Assembly (NCBI GenBank): GCA_019694555.1
Contig: JAIBBS010000096.1
Span: 1 to 32,098 of the forward strand
Source of the DNA: Nannocystaceae bacterium
GTDB lineage: Bacteria > Myxococcota_A > Polyangia > Nannocystales > Nannocystaceae
Length of the DNA: 32,098 bases
Reading direction: 5' to 3'
Under the pieces are notes generated by a model. It saw nothing but the letters and a program-made list of their open reading frames with translations, was not told the DNA's origin and did no database searches. Made by a program: the position numbers and the translations under genes. The stretch's first letter is position 1, and every line of letters starts with the position of its first letter. Below, piece after piece: positions 7,678 to 15,119 of the stretch.

Positions 7678-9137
7678 GTCGCGCTCCGCTCGTGCACGCG
7701 GCGGCGTCGCAGCGACCACGGCACGATCAGCGCGAGCCACCACGGCGGCGTCGCGCCGCCATCGCTGCGGCAGGCGCAGCCGTCGACCGAAGGGCCGGCG
7801 CCGCCGGTGCCGCTCAGACCCGACACCCCGCCGTCGCTGCCGCCCTCGCCGAAGGACGCTGCACCCGGGCCGCTGCTGCCGCTGCCGCTGCCGTCGCCGG
7901 CCGTGACGTCGCCGGTGGTGCCGTCGGCCGCGGTCGTGGCGGCACCGTCGTCGGTGCCCGGCGCCGTCGCGTCGCTGGTCTGTGCGCCGCCGGTCGACTC
8001 GGCGCCGCCGCTCGAGCTCTCGCCGCCGCCGGTGGTGTCGGGGACGTCGACGGTGCACGCGGTGCAACCATCGCCGCCGACGTCGTTGCCGTCGTCGCAC
8101 GCTTCGAGGCCCGCGAGCACGTAGCCGTCGCCGCAGGCCGCGAGCTGACAGCCGGCGACGCAGGCATCGGTGTTGTCGTCGTTGCCGTCGTCGCAACCCT
8201 CCACCCCGGCCTGCACGTGGCCGTCGCCGCAGCTCGCGGCCACGCAGCCCGGCAAGCACGCGTCGGTGTCGTCGTCGTTGCCGTCGTCGCAGGCCTCGAC
8301 GCCGGCGTGCACGTAGCCATCGCCACAGCTGGCGTCCAGGCACGCGCCGACGCAGGCGTCGGCGTTGTCGAAGTTGCCGTCGTCGCACTGCTCGCCGGGG
8401 CCGACGACGCCGTCGTGGCAGCCCTGGGCCACCGTACAGGTGGCGGCCCACGCGAGCGCGTTGTCGAACAGCGTGTAGTAGTCGCCCGAGACCTCGCCGT
8501 TGAAGTTCGCCGCGTGGGGGATGATCGAGATCCCGACGAAGCAGTTGCCCCCGTCCTGACGGAAGCCGACCACCGGGTCGGGGTTGCCCAGGTCGTTGGC
8601 ACCCGACCACGTCGCGAGCACGGTGGTGTCGTTCTTGGCGTTGGCGCCGCCGCGGTACGCGTTGCCGTGCAGCGACATCACGCCCGCGGTGATCGGGTGG
8701 TTGACGACCGACATCGGGTCGAGATCGTCGGGCCCGTACTCGCAGCCGCCGGCGGTCGCGTCAAAGGGGTCGTATTGCTCGAGCGCGCCCCACGAGCCGC
8801 CGTAGGCGCCGTCGCTGCGATCCTGCAGATAGAACGTCGCCGCGACGATGGGGCCGCCCGCCTCGTAGTACTCCGCGAGTGCGTTGCCGACGTTGACCGC
8901 GTTGGGGAACACGCCATCTTCGAACAGCAGCACGACCTCGTACTGCTGCAGCTCGTCGAGCGACGGCGTCATGTTCGCGTCCCACGCCGTCAGCGTGTGG
9001 GTGGTGTTGATGCCGAAGTCGTTCACCACGACGTCGGCGTAGTTGTTCGACACCACCAGCACGTCGGCGGCGAGCGCCGAGCCGGGCAGGGCACACAACG
9101 CGAGGCCGAGAGACACCACAGCGCGACGAGGCAGCAT
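7674..9137 (-). CDS. Cys-rich Myxo-repeat protein with GATase-like N-terminal domain and MYXO-CTERM-like tail
   Basis: 487 residues, exported. A Sec signal peptide (cleavage near ALA-A, about residue 23) leads to an alpha/beta domain of about 220 residues (DVLVVSNNYAD, YEVVLLFEDG, GPIVAATFYL) resembling the class I glutamine-amidotransferase-like domains often seen in secreted myxobacterial proteins. Then come four DUF4215/Myxo-disulfide-type repeats, each with a CDDGN core, with a 32-residue period. A Thr/Ser/Gly-rich linker follows. The C-terminus has a CxCR pair, a short hydrophobic segment with two Trp, and an RRRR cluster, which resembles the MYXO-CTERM sorting signal. Known MYXO-CTERM proteins are lipid-anchored through this Cys and displayed on the surface. 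The ATG at 9137 directly precedes the signal peptide. It is 56 bases after the P460-like gene. Confidence 0.87.
   Translation of the reverse strand: MLPRRAVVSLGLALCALPGSALAADVLVVSNNYADVVVNDFGINTTHTLTAWDANMTPSLDELQQYEVVLLFEDGVFPNAVNVGNALAEYYEAGGPIVAATFYLQDRSDGAYGGSWGALEQYDPFDATAGGCEYGPDDLDPMSVVNHPITAGVMSLHGNAYRGGANAKNDTTVLATWSGANDLGNPDPVVGFRQDGGNCFVGISIIPHAANFNGEVSGDYYTLFDNALAWAATCTVAQGCHDGVVGPGEQCDDGNFDNADACVGACLDASCGDGYVHAGVEACDDGNDDDTDACLPGCVAASCGDGHVQAGVEGCDDGNDDNTDACVAGCQLAACGDGYVLAGLEACDDGNDVGGDGCTACTVDVPDTTGGGESSSGGAESTGGAQTSDATAPGTDDGAATTAADGTTGDVTAGDGSGSGSSGPGAASFGEGGSDGGVSGLSGTGGAGPSVDGCACRSDGGATPPWWLALIVPWSLRRRRVHERSAT
8050..8420 (-). repeat. Four in-gene CDDGN Cys-rich repeats
   Basis: The gene at 7674-9137 holds four imperfect tandem copies with a 96-base period (32 residues; the first is 31). 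Each has a CGDG-like start, a CDDGN core and two further cysteines. They encode the disulphide-rich modules of the DUF4215/Myxo-Cys type. Approximate limits are the first and last cysteines of the array. Confidence 0.85.
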
Positions 9138-9193
9138 GGCATCAGTGTATGCCACCGCGGCATCGCGTGGTTCGCCGACGCGCGGCGCGGCGG

Positions 9194-9763
9194 TCACTGC
9201 AGCGGGAACGGAGTTCGTACGAAGTCGACCCCTGCGCTGTGACAGCCGGTGCACAGCGCCTCGCCGGGGCCGTCGGCGTACAGGCTGCTGCGCGAGCGCT
9301 CGTACCAGTACCAACCGTCGCCGCCGAGGCCCTGCTCGATCTTGAGCATCACGGCCCAGCCGATGCGCTCGTCGCCCGAGTACAGCTCCTTGACGAGGGC
9401 GGCACCGACCGGGTGCTCGTCGTTGCCGGCCTGCAGCGACTCGAACAGCGACGGATCGACGAAGGTCCGCACGCCGCCGCCGTGCGGACCCGCGGACGCG
9501 TGCACGCCGGATTCGGCGGGCCAGTCGCGGTACAGCCCACGTGGCAGCCACTGCTGCAGCGCCGCGTCACCCTGCGGCACGACCTCGGGCGCCGGGTCGA
9601 GCACACCCTCGTCGGAGCCGTCTTCGCTCGAGCCCGCTGCGCTGCTGGAGGCCGCGGCGCTCGAGGATGCCTCGTCGCCATCACTCGGATCGGGTGCGAC
9701 GGCGCAGGCGCCGAGCGAGAGCAGGCACGCGGCGGCACGCGGGGCGAGGCGCGAGAGCGTCAT
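9194..9763 (-). CDS. Cytochrome P460-like lipoprotein with CTGCH motif
   Basis: 189 residues. The signal peptide has lipobox LGAC, then a Ser/Ala/Asp linker of about 40 residues. The domain (from about residue 65) has stretches typical of cytochrome P460-like proteins: GAALVKELY, GWAVMLK, GDGWYWYE and a C-terminal CTGCH (residues 171-175) followed by SAGVDFV. The CXXCH would attach a c-type heme outside the cytoplasm. Known P460 cytochromes oxidise hydroxylamine or detoxify nitrogen oxides; whether this one does is not shown. It follows the M14 peptidase gene by 42 bases and precedes the Cys-rich gene by 56 bases, all on the minus strand, so one operon is plausible. The start at 9763 precedes the signal peptide directly. 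Confidence 0.82.
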   Translation of the reverse strand: MTLSRLAPRAAACLLSLGACAVAPDPSDGDEASSSAAASSSAAGSSEDGSDEGVLDPAPEVVPQGDAALQQWLPRGLYRDWPAESGVHASAGPHGGGVRTFVDPSLFESLQAGNDEHPVGAALVKELYSGDERIGWAVMLKIEQGLGGDGWYWYERSRSSLYADGPGEALCTGCHSAGVDFVRTPFPLQ

Positions 9764-9805
9764 GCCGCGGGTATCCCCGCGCGCGCTCGACAGTTACGTC
9801 GACGC

Positions 9806-11320
9806 TCACACGCCGTCGTCGAGCACGCGTGCGATCGGCAGCGTCTCGCCGACGGCGGGCAGTGGCACGAGGCCGTTCTCGAAGGCGCCGTCGTCGCTCT
9901 CGGGTTCGCACAGGTAGACCGCGATCGCGCCCAGCGGTTGATCGGTCGCGACCGTCGACCAGCCCGGCGGCGGCGTGACGTGCTCGCGTCGCCACGACAC
10001 TGTCAGGTCGCCGAAGCTGGACGCCTCGAGGATGGCGCGCCCGCCCTCGCTGGCGGCCTGCTCGAGCGTCGCGCGCTCGCACGACAGCGCACCGCTCGCG
10101 GGCGTGACGGTCAGGCCGTGCGCGCGCAGGTGATCGGCGAGCTGCGGCGGCACCAGATAGGCCCGCGGTCGATCGACCACCGTGGTGCCGACGAAGTCGG
10201 CGTAGTGCGGCAGCCGCACGCTCGTGGGCGCGCCCGTGAGCGTGCGCGGCGTGCGGGTCAGCACCTCGACGGGATCGCGGAAGGCCGCGAGTCGGTAGCG
10301 CACGGCGATGCGATCGGGTGGGCGCTGGCTCGACGCCACGACCTCGCGCACGTCGTCGGCGTGGGCGGCGACCCAGCGCAGGGTCTCGATCTGCCACGCC
10401 GACGCGGTCGCGACGCGCTGCTCGAACTCGAGGTAGCTGTAGCACTCGAGCAGCAGATCGAGGCGGTTGGTCAGGCCGCGGTAGTTCGAGCCGAAGCGGG
10501 GATGATGGGGGTACGTCATCCAGCCCTCGCCGACCGACGTGGTCGGATCGACGTCGCCGCCGGCATCGAGGATGCGCTCGTCCTCGGCGAAGTTGCCGTA
10601 CCAACCCGAGTCGAAGCCGTGCGTGCGCACGGCGGCCATGACCTCGGGCACCAGCCGTCGGCGCATGAACTCGATGGGCTCGGCGCGCCCGCTGTGGACC
10701 GTGTGCGGGATGTCGACGGTCATGTGGAAGCGGTGCACGCTGCCGTTGGTGGCGTGGTTGTCGATGGTCAGATCCGGCGCCCACGGGATGCACACGCGCG
10801 ACTGCAGCGCGCGCATCTCCGGTGCGGCCTGCCGCAGGTAGTCGCGGTTGAGGTTGATGCCGTGGCTCTGCGTGCGCGTCCCGACCACGGGCCCGGGCTG
10901 ACCGCTGAGCTTGGCGAGATCGAGCCGTCGGTTGGCCGGGTCGAGCGCGTCGTTGCCGTCGGGGTTGAACAGCGGCACGACCACCAGAGTCAGCTGCCGC
11001 AGCAGCGCATCGAGGTCGTGCTTGCCTGCGAGCAGATCGCGGACGAGCGCGAGGCTGGCTTCCTTGCCCTCGACCTCACCGGGGTGGATGCCGTCGAGCA
11101 TCAGCACGACCGGGCGACCGAGCGCGCGGGCCTGCTGCGGCGTGGTCACGCCGCGCTCCGACAGCACCAGCAGCGGCAGCGCGCGGCCCTGCGGGCTGGT
11201 GCCGAAATCCGTGACGTGGAGCCGGGGGTCGCGCGTCTGCGCCAGCGCCTCCACGAAGGCCATCACGTCGGCGTGGAGCGAGGTCTCGCGGAATCCCGTG
11301 GCTTCGGCGCGCGTGAGCAT
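9806..11320 (-). CDS. M14 family zinc carboxypeptidase-like protein
   Basis: 504 residues with the M14 metallopeptidase fold. H79 and E82 lie in a DGIHPGE segment (HxxE zinc pair) and the third zinc ligand is probably H189 in DNHATNG. GINLNRDY resembles the substrate-binding Asn-Arg loop, and a Glu in the LLLECYSYLEF segment may be the catalytic Glu. The family removes C-terminal residues or cleaves D-amino-acid cross-links in cell-wall peptides; the substrate here is unknown. No signal peptide is visible with the ATG at 11320, which is odd beside exported neighbours; the frame continues upstream but with Arg-rich, non-coding-looking sequence. It is the first gene of the minus-strand string that leads to the P460-like lipoprotein. 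Confidence 0.87.
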   Translation of the reverse strand: MLTRAEATGFRETSLHADVMAFVEALAQTRDPRLHVTDFGTSPQGRALPLLVLSERGVTTPQQARALGRPVVLMLDGIHPGEVEGKEASLALVRDLLAGKHDLDALLRQLTLVVVPLFNPDGNDALDPANRRLDLAKLSGQPGPVVGTRTQSHGINLNRDYLRQAAPEMRALQSRVCIPWAPDLTIDNHATNGSVHRFHMTVDIPHTVHSGRAEPIEFMRRRLVPEVMAAVRTHGFDSGWYGNFAEDERILDAGGDVDPTTSVGEGWMTYPHHPRFGSNYRGLTNRLDLLLECYSYLEFEQRVATASAWQIETLRWVAAHADDVREVVASSQRPPDRIAVRYRLAAFRDPVEVLTRTPRTLTGAPTSVRLPHYADFVGTTVVDRPRAYLVPPQLADHLRAHGLTVTPASGALSCERATLEQAASEGGRAILEASSFGDLTVSWRREHVTPPPGWSTVATDQPLGAIAVYLCEPESDDGAFENGLVPLPAVGETLPIARVLDDGV

Positions 11321-11413
11321 CGTGGCGCCAGCGTACTGCAGCGCGTCACGATCCCGAAGCGGATCCGCGAACGGCCCTTGCCGCGTCGCGTCGCGGTGGG
11401 CGACACTCGGATC

Positions 11414-11899
11414 GTGCCCGCACGCGAACCCCGACGTCGATTCGCCGCGCCCCTGGTCCTGACGATCGCGGCGACGCCGGCGTGCGCCGGCTCGAGCACG
11501 ACCGGCGCCGAGCCGCCGACGACGGCGGGACCGACGACCGCCGAGCCGCAACCGCAGCCGCAGCCGCAGCCCGAGCCCGGCGACGGCACCACCGCCGACG
11601 ACGCACGCGAGCGTCGCTGGACGGTCATGCGCAACGGCAAGACCTGTCAGACGATGATCGCGATCGACTGCTCGCAGCCGCCGGGCCAGCCGCAGCACAC
11701 CTGCAATCCACCGGCACCGCGCGAGTACCCGTGCCCGACGTACGACGACGGCAGCGTCATCGACGTCGGTCCCGGCTTCACCATCGAGGGCGAAGCCGGC
11801 GCCAAGGACTGCACGATGTACTTTCCCACCGGTGATTGCCCCGCGGACGCCAGCTGCAATCCGCCGCCGCCGCGGCGCGTGGATTGTCCGGCAGGGTGA
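11414..11899 (+). CDS. Uncharacterised Pro-rich lipoprotein with Cys-rich tail
   Basis: 161 residues. The start is GTG at 11414 (an alternative GTG is at 11396), followed by an Arg-rich n-region, a hydrophobic stretch and lipobox TPAC. A linker rich in Thr and Pro with alternating Pro-Gln follows, then a C-terminal domain of about 85 residues with six or more cysteines (NGKTC, IDCSQ, HTCN, YPCPTYDD, KDCTMYF, GDCPADASC). No family was recognised; the spacing suggests disulphides. The next gene begins just after the stop (6 bases, or overlapping by 4 if an earlier GTG is used), so co-translation with the ferritin-like gene is possible although a functional link is not obvious. Confidence 0.72.
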   Translation: MPAREPRRRFAAPLVLTIAATPACAGSSTTGAEPPTTAGPTTAEPQPQPQPQPEPGDGTTADDARERRWTVMRNGKTCQTMIAIDCSQPPGQPQHTCNPPAPREYPCPTYDDGSVIDVGPGFTIEGEAGAKDCTMYFPTGDCPADASCNPPPPRRVDCPAG

Positions 11900-11904
11900 A
11901 TGTC

Positions 11905-12615
11905 GTGAGCGCGTCGATCCGCGTCCAACGCCAGTGGCAAGACCGCATCGCGGCGGAGTACACCTCCGCTGCGCACACGCAGAACCTGGTGCTGTGGTTG
12001 ATGCAGCTGGGTGCGCCGCCCGATCTCATCGATGCCGGCCTCGCGGTCGTGGCCGACGAGCTGGCCCACTCGCGCCTCAGCCACGAGGTCTACCTCGACG
12101 CGGGCGGCCACGCGCCGCCGGCGATCGAGGCCGAATCGCTCGCGCTCGTGCGCGACCAGGCCGATCTCCACTACGACGTGCTGCGGGTGGTGGTGCGCGA
12201 GTTCTGCCTGGGTGAGACCGTCGCGGTGCCGTTGTTCGTGCACCTGCGCGAGCGCTGCGATCAGCCCAGCGCCCGCGCGGCGCTCGATCGCATCGTGCGC
12301 GACGAGGTCCGCCATCGCGAGCTCGGCTGGGATCTGCTCGACTGGCTGCAGCAGGCCTCGCCGATCGCGGCGGCGGTGGCGGGCTGGGTCGCGGCGGCGC
12401 TGCCGGGCATGCTGGTCGCGCTCGACCGCAACTACGGCCGGCGCAACCCCGCGGTCGCCAGCGGCGACGACGGCATCGACGACGACGATCGGCGCTGGGG
12501 CCTGGCGCCGGCGCGCGAGTACGCCGAGATCCTGCTGCAGACGGCGGCCAAGGAGTTTCGCCCGCGCTTCACCGCACGCGGCATCGTCTTCGCCGAGGAC
12601 AGCACGCTGCCGTGA
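11905..12615 (+). CDS. Diiron ferritin-like domain protein
   Basis: 236 residues, cytosolic, mostly helical. Two ExxH pairs typical of carboxylate-bridged diiron helical bundles are visible: E52-x-x-H55 (DELAHS) and E134-x-x-H137 (DEVRHREL). E18 (AAEY) and E104 (LGET) are likely remaining ligands, giving the four-helix order. Known relatives store iron or activate oxygen for oxidation; which of these applies is unclear. GTG at 11905 was chosen because an AGGG (11893-11896) sits eight bases before it; a GTG at 11896 overlapping the previous stop is also possible. The DJ-1 gene overlaps its stop by four bases, so the two are probably translated together. Confidence 0.82.
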   Translation: MSASIRVQRQWQDRIAAEYTSAAHTQNLVLWLMQLGAPPDLIDAGLAVVADELAHSRLSHEVYLDAGGHAPPAIEAESLALVRDQADLHYDVLRVVVREFCLGETVAVPLFVHLRERCDQPSARAALDRIVRDEVRHRELGWDLLDWLQQASPIAAAVAGWVAAALPGMLVALDRNYGRRNPAVASGDDGIDDDDRRWGLAPAREYAEILLQTAAKEFRPRFTARGIVFAEDSTLP

Positions 12616-13172
12616 CCGACGAGGTCGCCGTGCTGCTCGCGCCCGGCTTCGAGGAGATCGAGGCGGTCACGGTCATCGACGTGTTGCGCCGCGCCGGCAT
12701 CGAGGTCACCACGCTCGCGGTGCGCGAGCGCGAGGTCCCCGGCGCGCACGGCATCACGGTGGTCGCGGACGCCACGCTCACGGACGCGGGCGCGCGCGCG
12801 TTCGCCTGGGTCGTGCTGCCCGGCGGTCTGCCCGGTGCGACCACGTTGCGCGACGATCCGCAGGTGCAGGCGTTCGTGCGGGCGCAGCACCGCCGCGGCG
12901 GCGAGCTGGCGGCGATCTGTGCCGCACCGATCGCGCTCGCGCAGGCCGACGTGCTGCACGGGCGCCGCGTCACCAGCTATCCCGGTTTCGAGGCCCAGCT
13001 CGGCGACGTAAGCTACGAGGCCAGCGCGGTGGTCGACGACGGCAGCGTCGTCACCAGCCGCGGCGTCGGCACGGCGCTCGCGTTCGCGCTGGCCCTGGTC
13101 ACGCGGCTGCGCGGCGAGCGGGTCGCGGCCGAGCTCGCGGCGCGCATGCTGGTCCCGCGCCCGCCCGCGTGA
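12612..13172 (+). CDS. DJ-1/PfpI family protein (YajL-like)
   Basis: 186 residues, close to the usual DJ-1/YajL length. The N-terminal GFEEIEA motif gives E17, matching the conserved Glu of DJ-1, and ICAAPIAL gives the reactive Cys103. A VTSYPGFE segment follows as in YajL. The family acts on reactive electrophiles such as glyoxals and protects proteins under oxidative stress; the precise activity is debated. The GTG start at 12612 overlaps the stop of the ferritin-like gene (GTGA). The pairing suggests an oxidative or metal stress unit, which is inference. A nested hairpin lies just downstream. Confidence 0.9.
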   Translation: MTDEVAVLLAPGFEEIEAVTVIDVLRRAGIEVTTLAVREREVPGAHGITVVADATLTDAGARAFAWVVLPGGLPGATTLRDDPQVQAFVRAQHRRGGELAAICAAPIALAQADVLHGRRVTSYPGFEAQLGDVSYEASAVVDDGSVVTSRGVGTALAFALALVTRLRGERVAAELAARMLVPRPPA

Positions 13173-13178
13173 GGCCGG

Positions 13179-13215
13179 CCGCCACCGCCTGCCCGCGCGG
13201 GCGCGACGGTGGCGG
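13179..13215 (+). terminator. Candidate hairpin terminator after the DJ-1 gene
   Basis: Perfect 9-bp arms (CCGCCACCG and CGGTGGCGG) enclose a loop that holds a second 12-base palindrome (13191-13202). It starts 7 bases after the DJ-1 stop. There is no U-tract, so it may be a weak or Rho-assisted terminator, or only a stable 3' structure. Confidence 0.5.
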
Positions 13216-13269
13216 TGATCGAAACGCGGCCTCCCCGGTCTATCGGTCTGCAGCTAGGCTGCGCGTACG

Positions 13270-14127
13270 ATGACCTACCGCGACGAAAGCCCCGGCGCCC
13301 TCGCACACCCCCAGACGGTCGAGATCGCCGCGACGACCGAGCACGAGTACGAGGGGCTCCGTCTGCCCGGCGTGCTGATGCTGCTGGTGGGCCTGCCGCT
13401 GCTGTTCTTCTTCGGTCTGGGCGTGCTCGTCCTGCGTGGCCTCGTGTTGGTCGAGCCCAACCAGAGCAAGGTCGTGCTGCTGTTCGGCAAGTACAAGGGC
13501 ACGCTGCGCAAGCCCGGCTTCCACTGGATCAACCCCTTCACCGGCTGTCGCAAGGTCTCGCTGCGCGTGCGCAACTTCGACAGCGCGAAGATCAAGGTCA
13601 ACGATCTGCGCGGCAACCCCATCGAGATCGGCGCGGTCGTGGTCTGGCGCGTCAAGGACACCGCGCAGGCGGTGTTCGACGTCGAGCACTACGAGTCGTA
13701 CGTGGCGGTGCAGACCGAGGCCGCCATCCGCACCACCGCGGCCAAGCACCCCTACGACGCCGCGGGTCCGGGGCAGGTCTCGCTGCGCGGAGATTCCTCC
13801 GAGGTCAACGTCGAGCTGATGGCGCAGCTGCGCGAGCGGCTGTCCCATGCCGGCGTCGAGGTGCTCGAGGTGCGCCTGAGCCACCTCGCGTACGCACCGG
13901 AGATCGCCGGCGTGATGCTCCGCCGTCAGCAAGCCGAGGCCATCATCGACGCGCGCCAACGCATCGTCGAGGGCGCGGTCACGATGGTGAAGATGGCGCT
14001 CGACAACCTGCGCGAGCAGAAGGTCGTCGTGCTCGACGAGCAGCGCACTGCGGCGCTGGTGAGCAACCTGCTCGTGGTGCTGTGCTCGGAGAACGACGCG
14101 CAGCCGGTGGTCTCCGCGGGCTCGTGA
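13270..14127 (+). CDS. SPFH/band-7 domain membrane protein
   Basis: 285 residues. One transmembrane segment lies at about residues 35-58 (PGVLMLLVGLPLLFFFGLGV and onward). The SPFH/band-7 domain follows from about residue 60: VEPNQSKVVLLFGKYKG, a turn with RKPGFHWINPF, then DLRGNPIEIGAVVVWRV and a helical coiled-coil-like C-terminal part with RRQQAEAIIDARQRIVEGA. Such proteins form oligomers at membranes and often associate with lipid microdomains or proteases. The ATG at 13270 has no strong ribosome site. It is 97 bases after the DJ-1 gene with a hairpin between, so it is probably separately transcribed. The following gene is an unrelated APH-fold kinase. Confidence 0.92.
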   Translation: MTYRDESPGALAHPQTVEIAATTEHEYEGLRLPGVLMLLVGLPLLFFFGLGVLVLRGLVLVEPNQSKVVLLFGKYKGTLRKPGFHWINPFTGCRKVSLRVRNFDSAKIKVNDLRGNPIEIGAVVVWRVKDTAQAVFDVEHYESYVAVQTEAAIRTTAAKHPYDAAGPGQVSLRGDSSEVNVELMAQLRERLSHAGVEVLEVRLSHLAYAPEIAGVMLRRQQAEAIIDARQRIVEGAVTMVKMALDNLREQKVVVLDEQRTAALVSNLLVVLCSENDAQPVVSAGS

Positions 14128-14227
14128 CGCCGCACGCCGCAGGCGGTGATCGGCGCGGTCCCAGCGCTGCCGCACGCCCGGCCGCCGCCGGTGATCGCGC
14201 CCCGCGGGGCTGGTACGATCGCGCAAG

Positions 14228-15016
14228 ATGGAGCCGCTGCGCGCGATCGAGCTGCCCGAGGCCGTGCGGGCCTGGCTGCCGCCCGAGCCCGCGTTCGCGC
14301 TGCCCGAGCAGGGCACGTCGGCGTGGGTCGGCTTCGTCGCCGACGCGCCGCTGGTGCTCAAGCGCATGCGCGGCGTGCTCGAGTCGAGCGTCGCCGAGTG
14401 GGAGTACCGCGCGCTGACCGAGCTCGCCGCCTCGGGCCTGCCGATCCCGACCGCGATCGGTCTGCACGTCCGCCAGCACGAGGGCGAGCGCGAGGCGTGG
14501 CTGTGCGTGTCGCGGCTGCCGGGCGAGTCGCTGCAGCAGCGCTTGCGCTGCGAGCCCGACGTCGAGGTGCGGCTGCGTTGGTACGCGGCGGTCGGTGAGA
14601 TCGCCGCGCGCATCCACGACACACCGATCCCCGCGGCGCTGCGGCCCGAGGACTCGCCGACGTGGTTCGATCGCGTCCTGCGACGCACGCGGCGCGCGAC
14701 CGAGCGGGTGCAGGATCTGGTGATGCGGCTGGTCCGCGATCGCCCGTCGCACGCGCCCGAGACCCTGATCCACGGCGACTTCACGCTCGACAACGTCATC
14801 GTGGACGGCGACGCCATCTCGGGCGTCATCGACTGGGGCGGGGCCGGCCCCGGCGATCCGCGCTACGACGTCACGCTCGCGCTGGGCCCCGACGGCGAGA
14901 CCGCGCTCGAGCCCGGCGCCGCCGCGGCGTTCCTGCGGGGCTACTGCGCGGCGCCGATCTCGAAGCCGCTGCGGCGATTCGTCGAACAGACCTACGGCGT
15001 GCGCGCGGCCGGGTGA
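14228..15016 (+). CDS. Aminoglycoside-phosphotransferase-fold kinase (APH family)
   Basis: 262 residues. The catalytic segment HGDFTLDN (H182 to N189, catalytic Asp184) and the metal-binding IDWGGAGPGDPRYDV (Asp202) are intact. The N-lobe has LVLKRM, whose Lys is the likely ATP ligand. The family covers antibiotic kinases and many small-molecule kinases such as choline, homoserine and fructosamine kinases; nothing here points to an antibiotic substrate. The ATG at 14228 gives a normal length. It is 100 bases after the SPFH gene and convergent with the SNF2 gene. Confidence 0.88.
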   Translation: MEPLRAIELPEAVRAWLPPEPAFALPEQGTSAWVGFVADAPLVLKRMRGVLESSVAEWEYRALTELAASGLPIPTAIGLHVRQHEGEREAWLCVSRLPGESLQQRLRCEPDVEVRLRWYAAVGEIAARIHDTPIPAALRPEDSPTWFDRVLRRTRRATERVQDLVMRLVRDRPSHAPETLIHGDFTLDNVIVDGDAISGVIDWGGAGPGDPRYDVTLALGPDGETALEPGAAAAFLRGYCAAPISKPLRRFVEQTYGVRAAG

Positions 15017-15095
15017 GCGACGCTGCTCACTCGAGCGGCAGGCCGATGCCCCGCGTGCTGCGTCCGCTCGGCGTCGTCGAGCACAGGGCCACGCT

Positions 15096-15117
15096 GCCAG
15101 TCGCCGCCGTGACTGGC
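15096..15117. terminator. Hairpin between convergent APH and SNF2 genes
   Basis: Perfect 7-bp arms (GCCAGTC and GACTGGC) with an 8-base loop, immediately after the SNF2 stop (15120) on the minus strand and 80 bases after the APH stop. There is no T-tract on either side, so terminator function is tentative. A second small hairpin (GTGAGC/GCTCAC, 15013-15030) overlaps the APH stop. Confidence 0.42.
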
Positions 15118-15119
15118 GA

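Noticed and set aside
9149..11899. A 916-residue plus-strand frame across the M14 peptidase region
   Set aside because: Only its last 160 residues have gene-like composition. The rest is Arg/Ala-rich antisense to the peptidase, which has clear zinc-ligand motifs.
14228..15016. Aminoglycoside-resistance gene
   Set aside because: The fold is APH-like, but the neighbours and sequence give no sign of antibiotic specificity; the family covers many small-molecule kinases.
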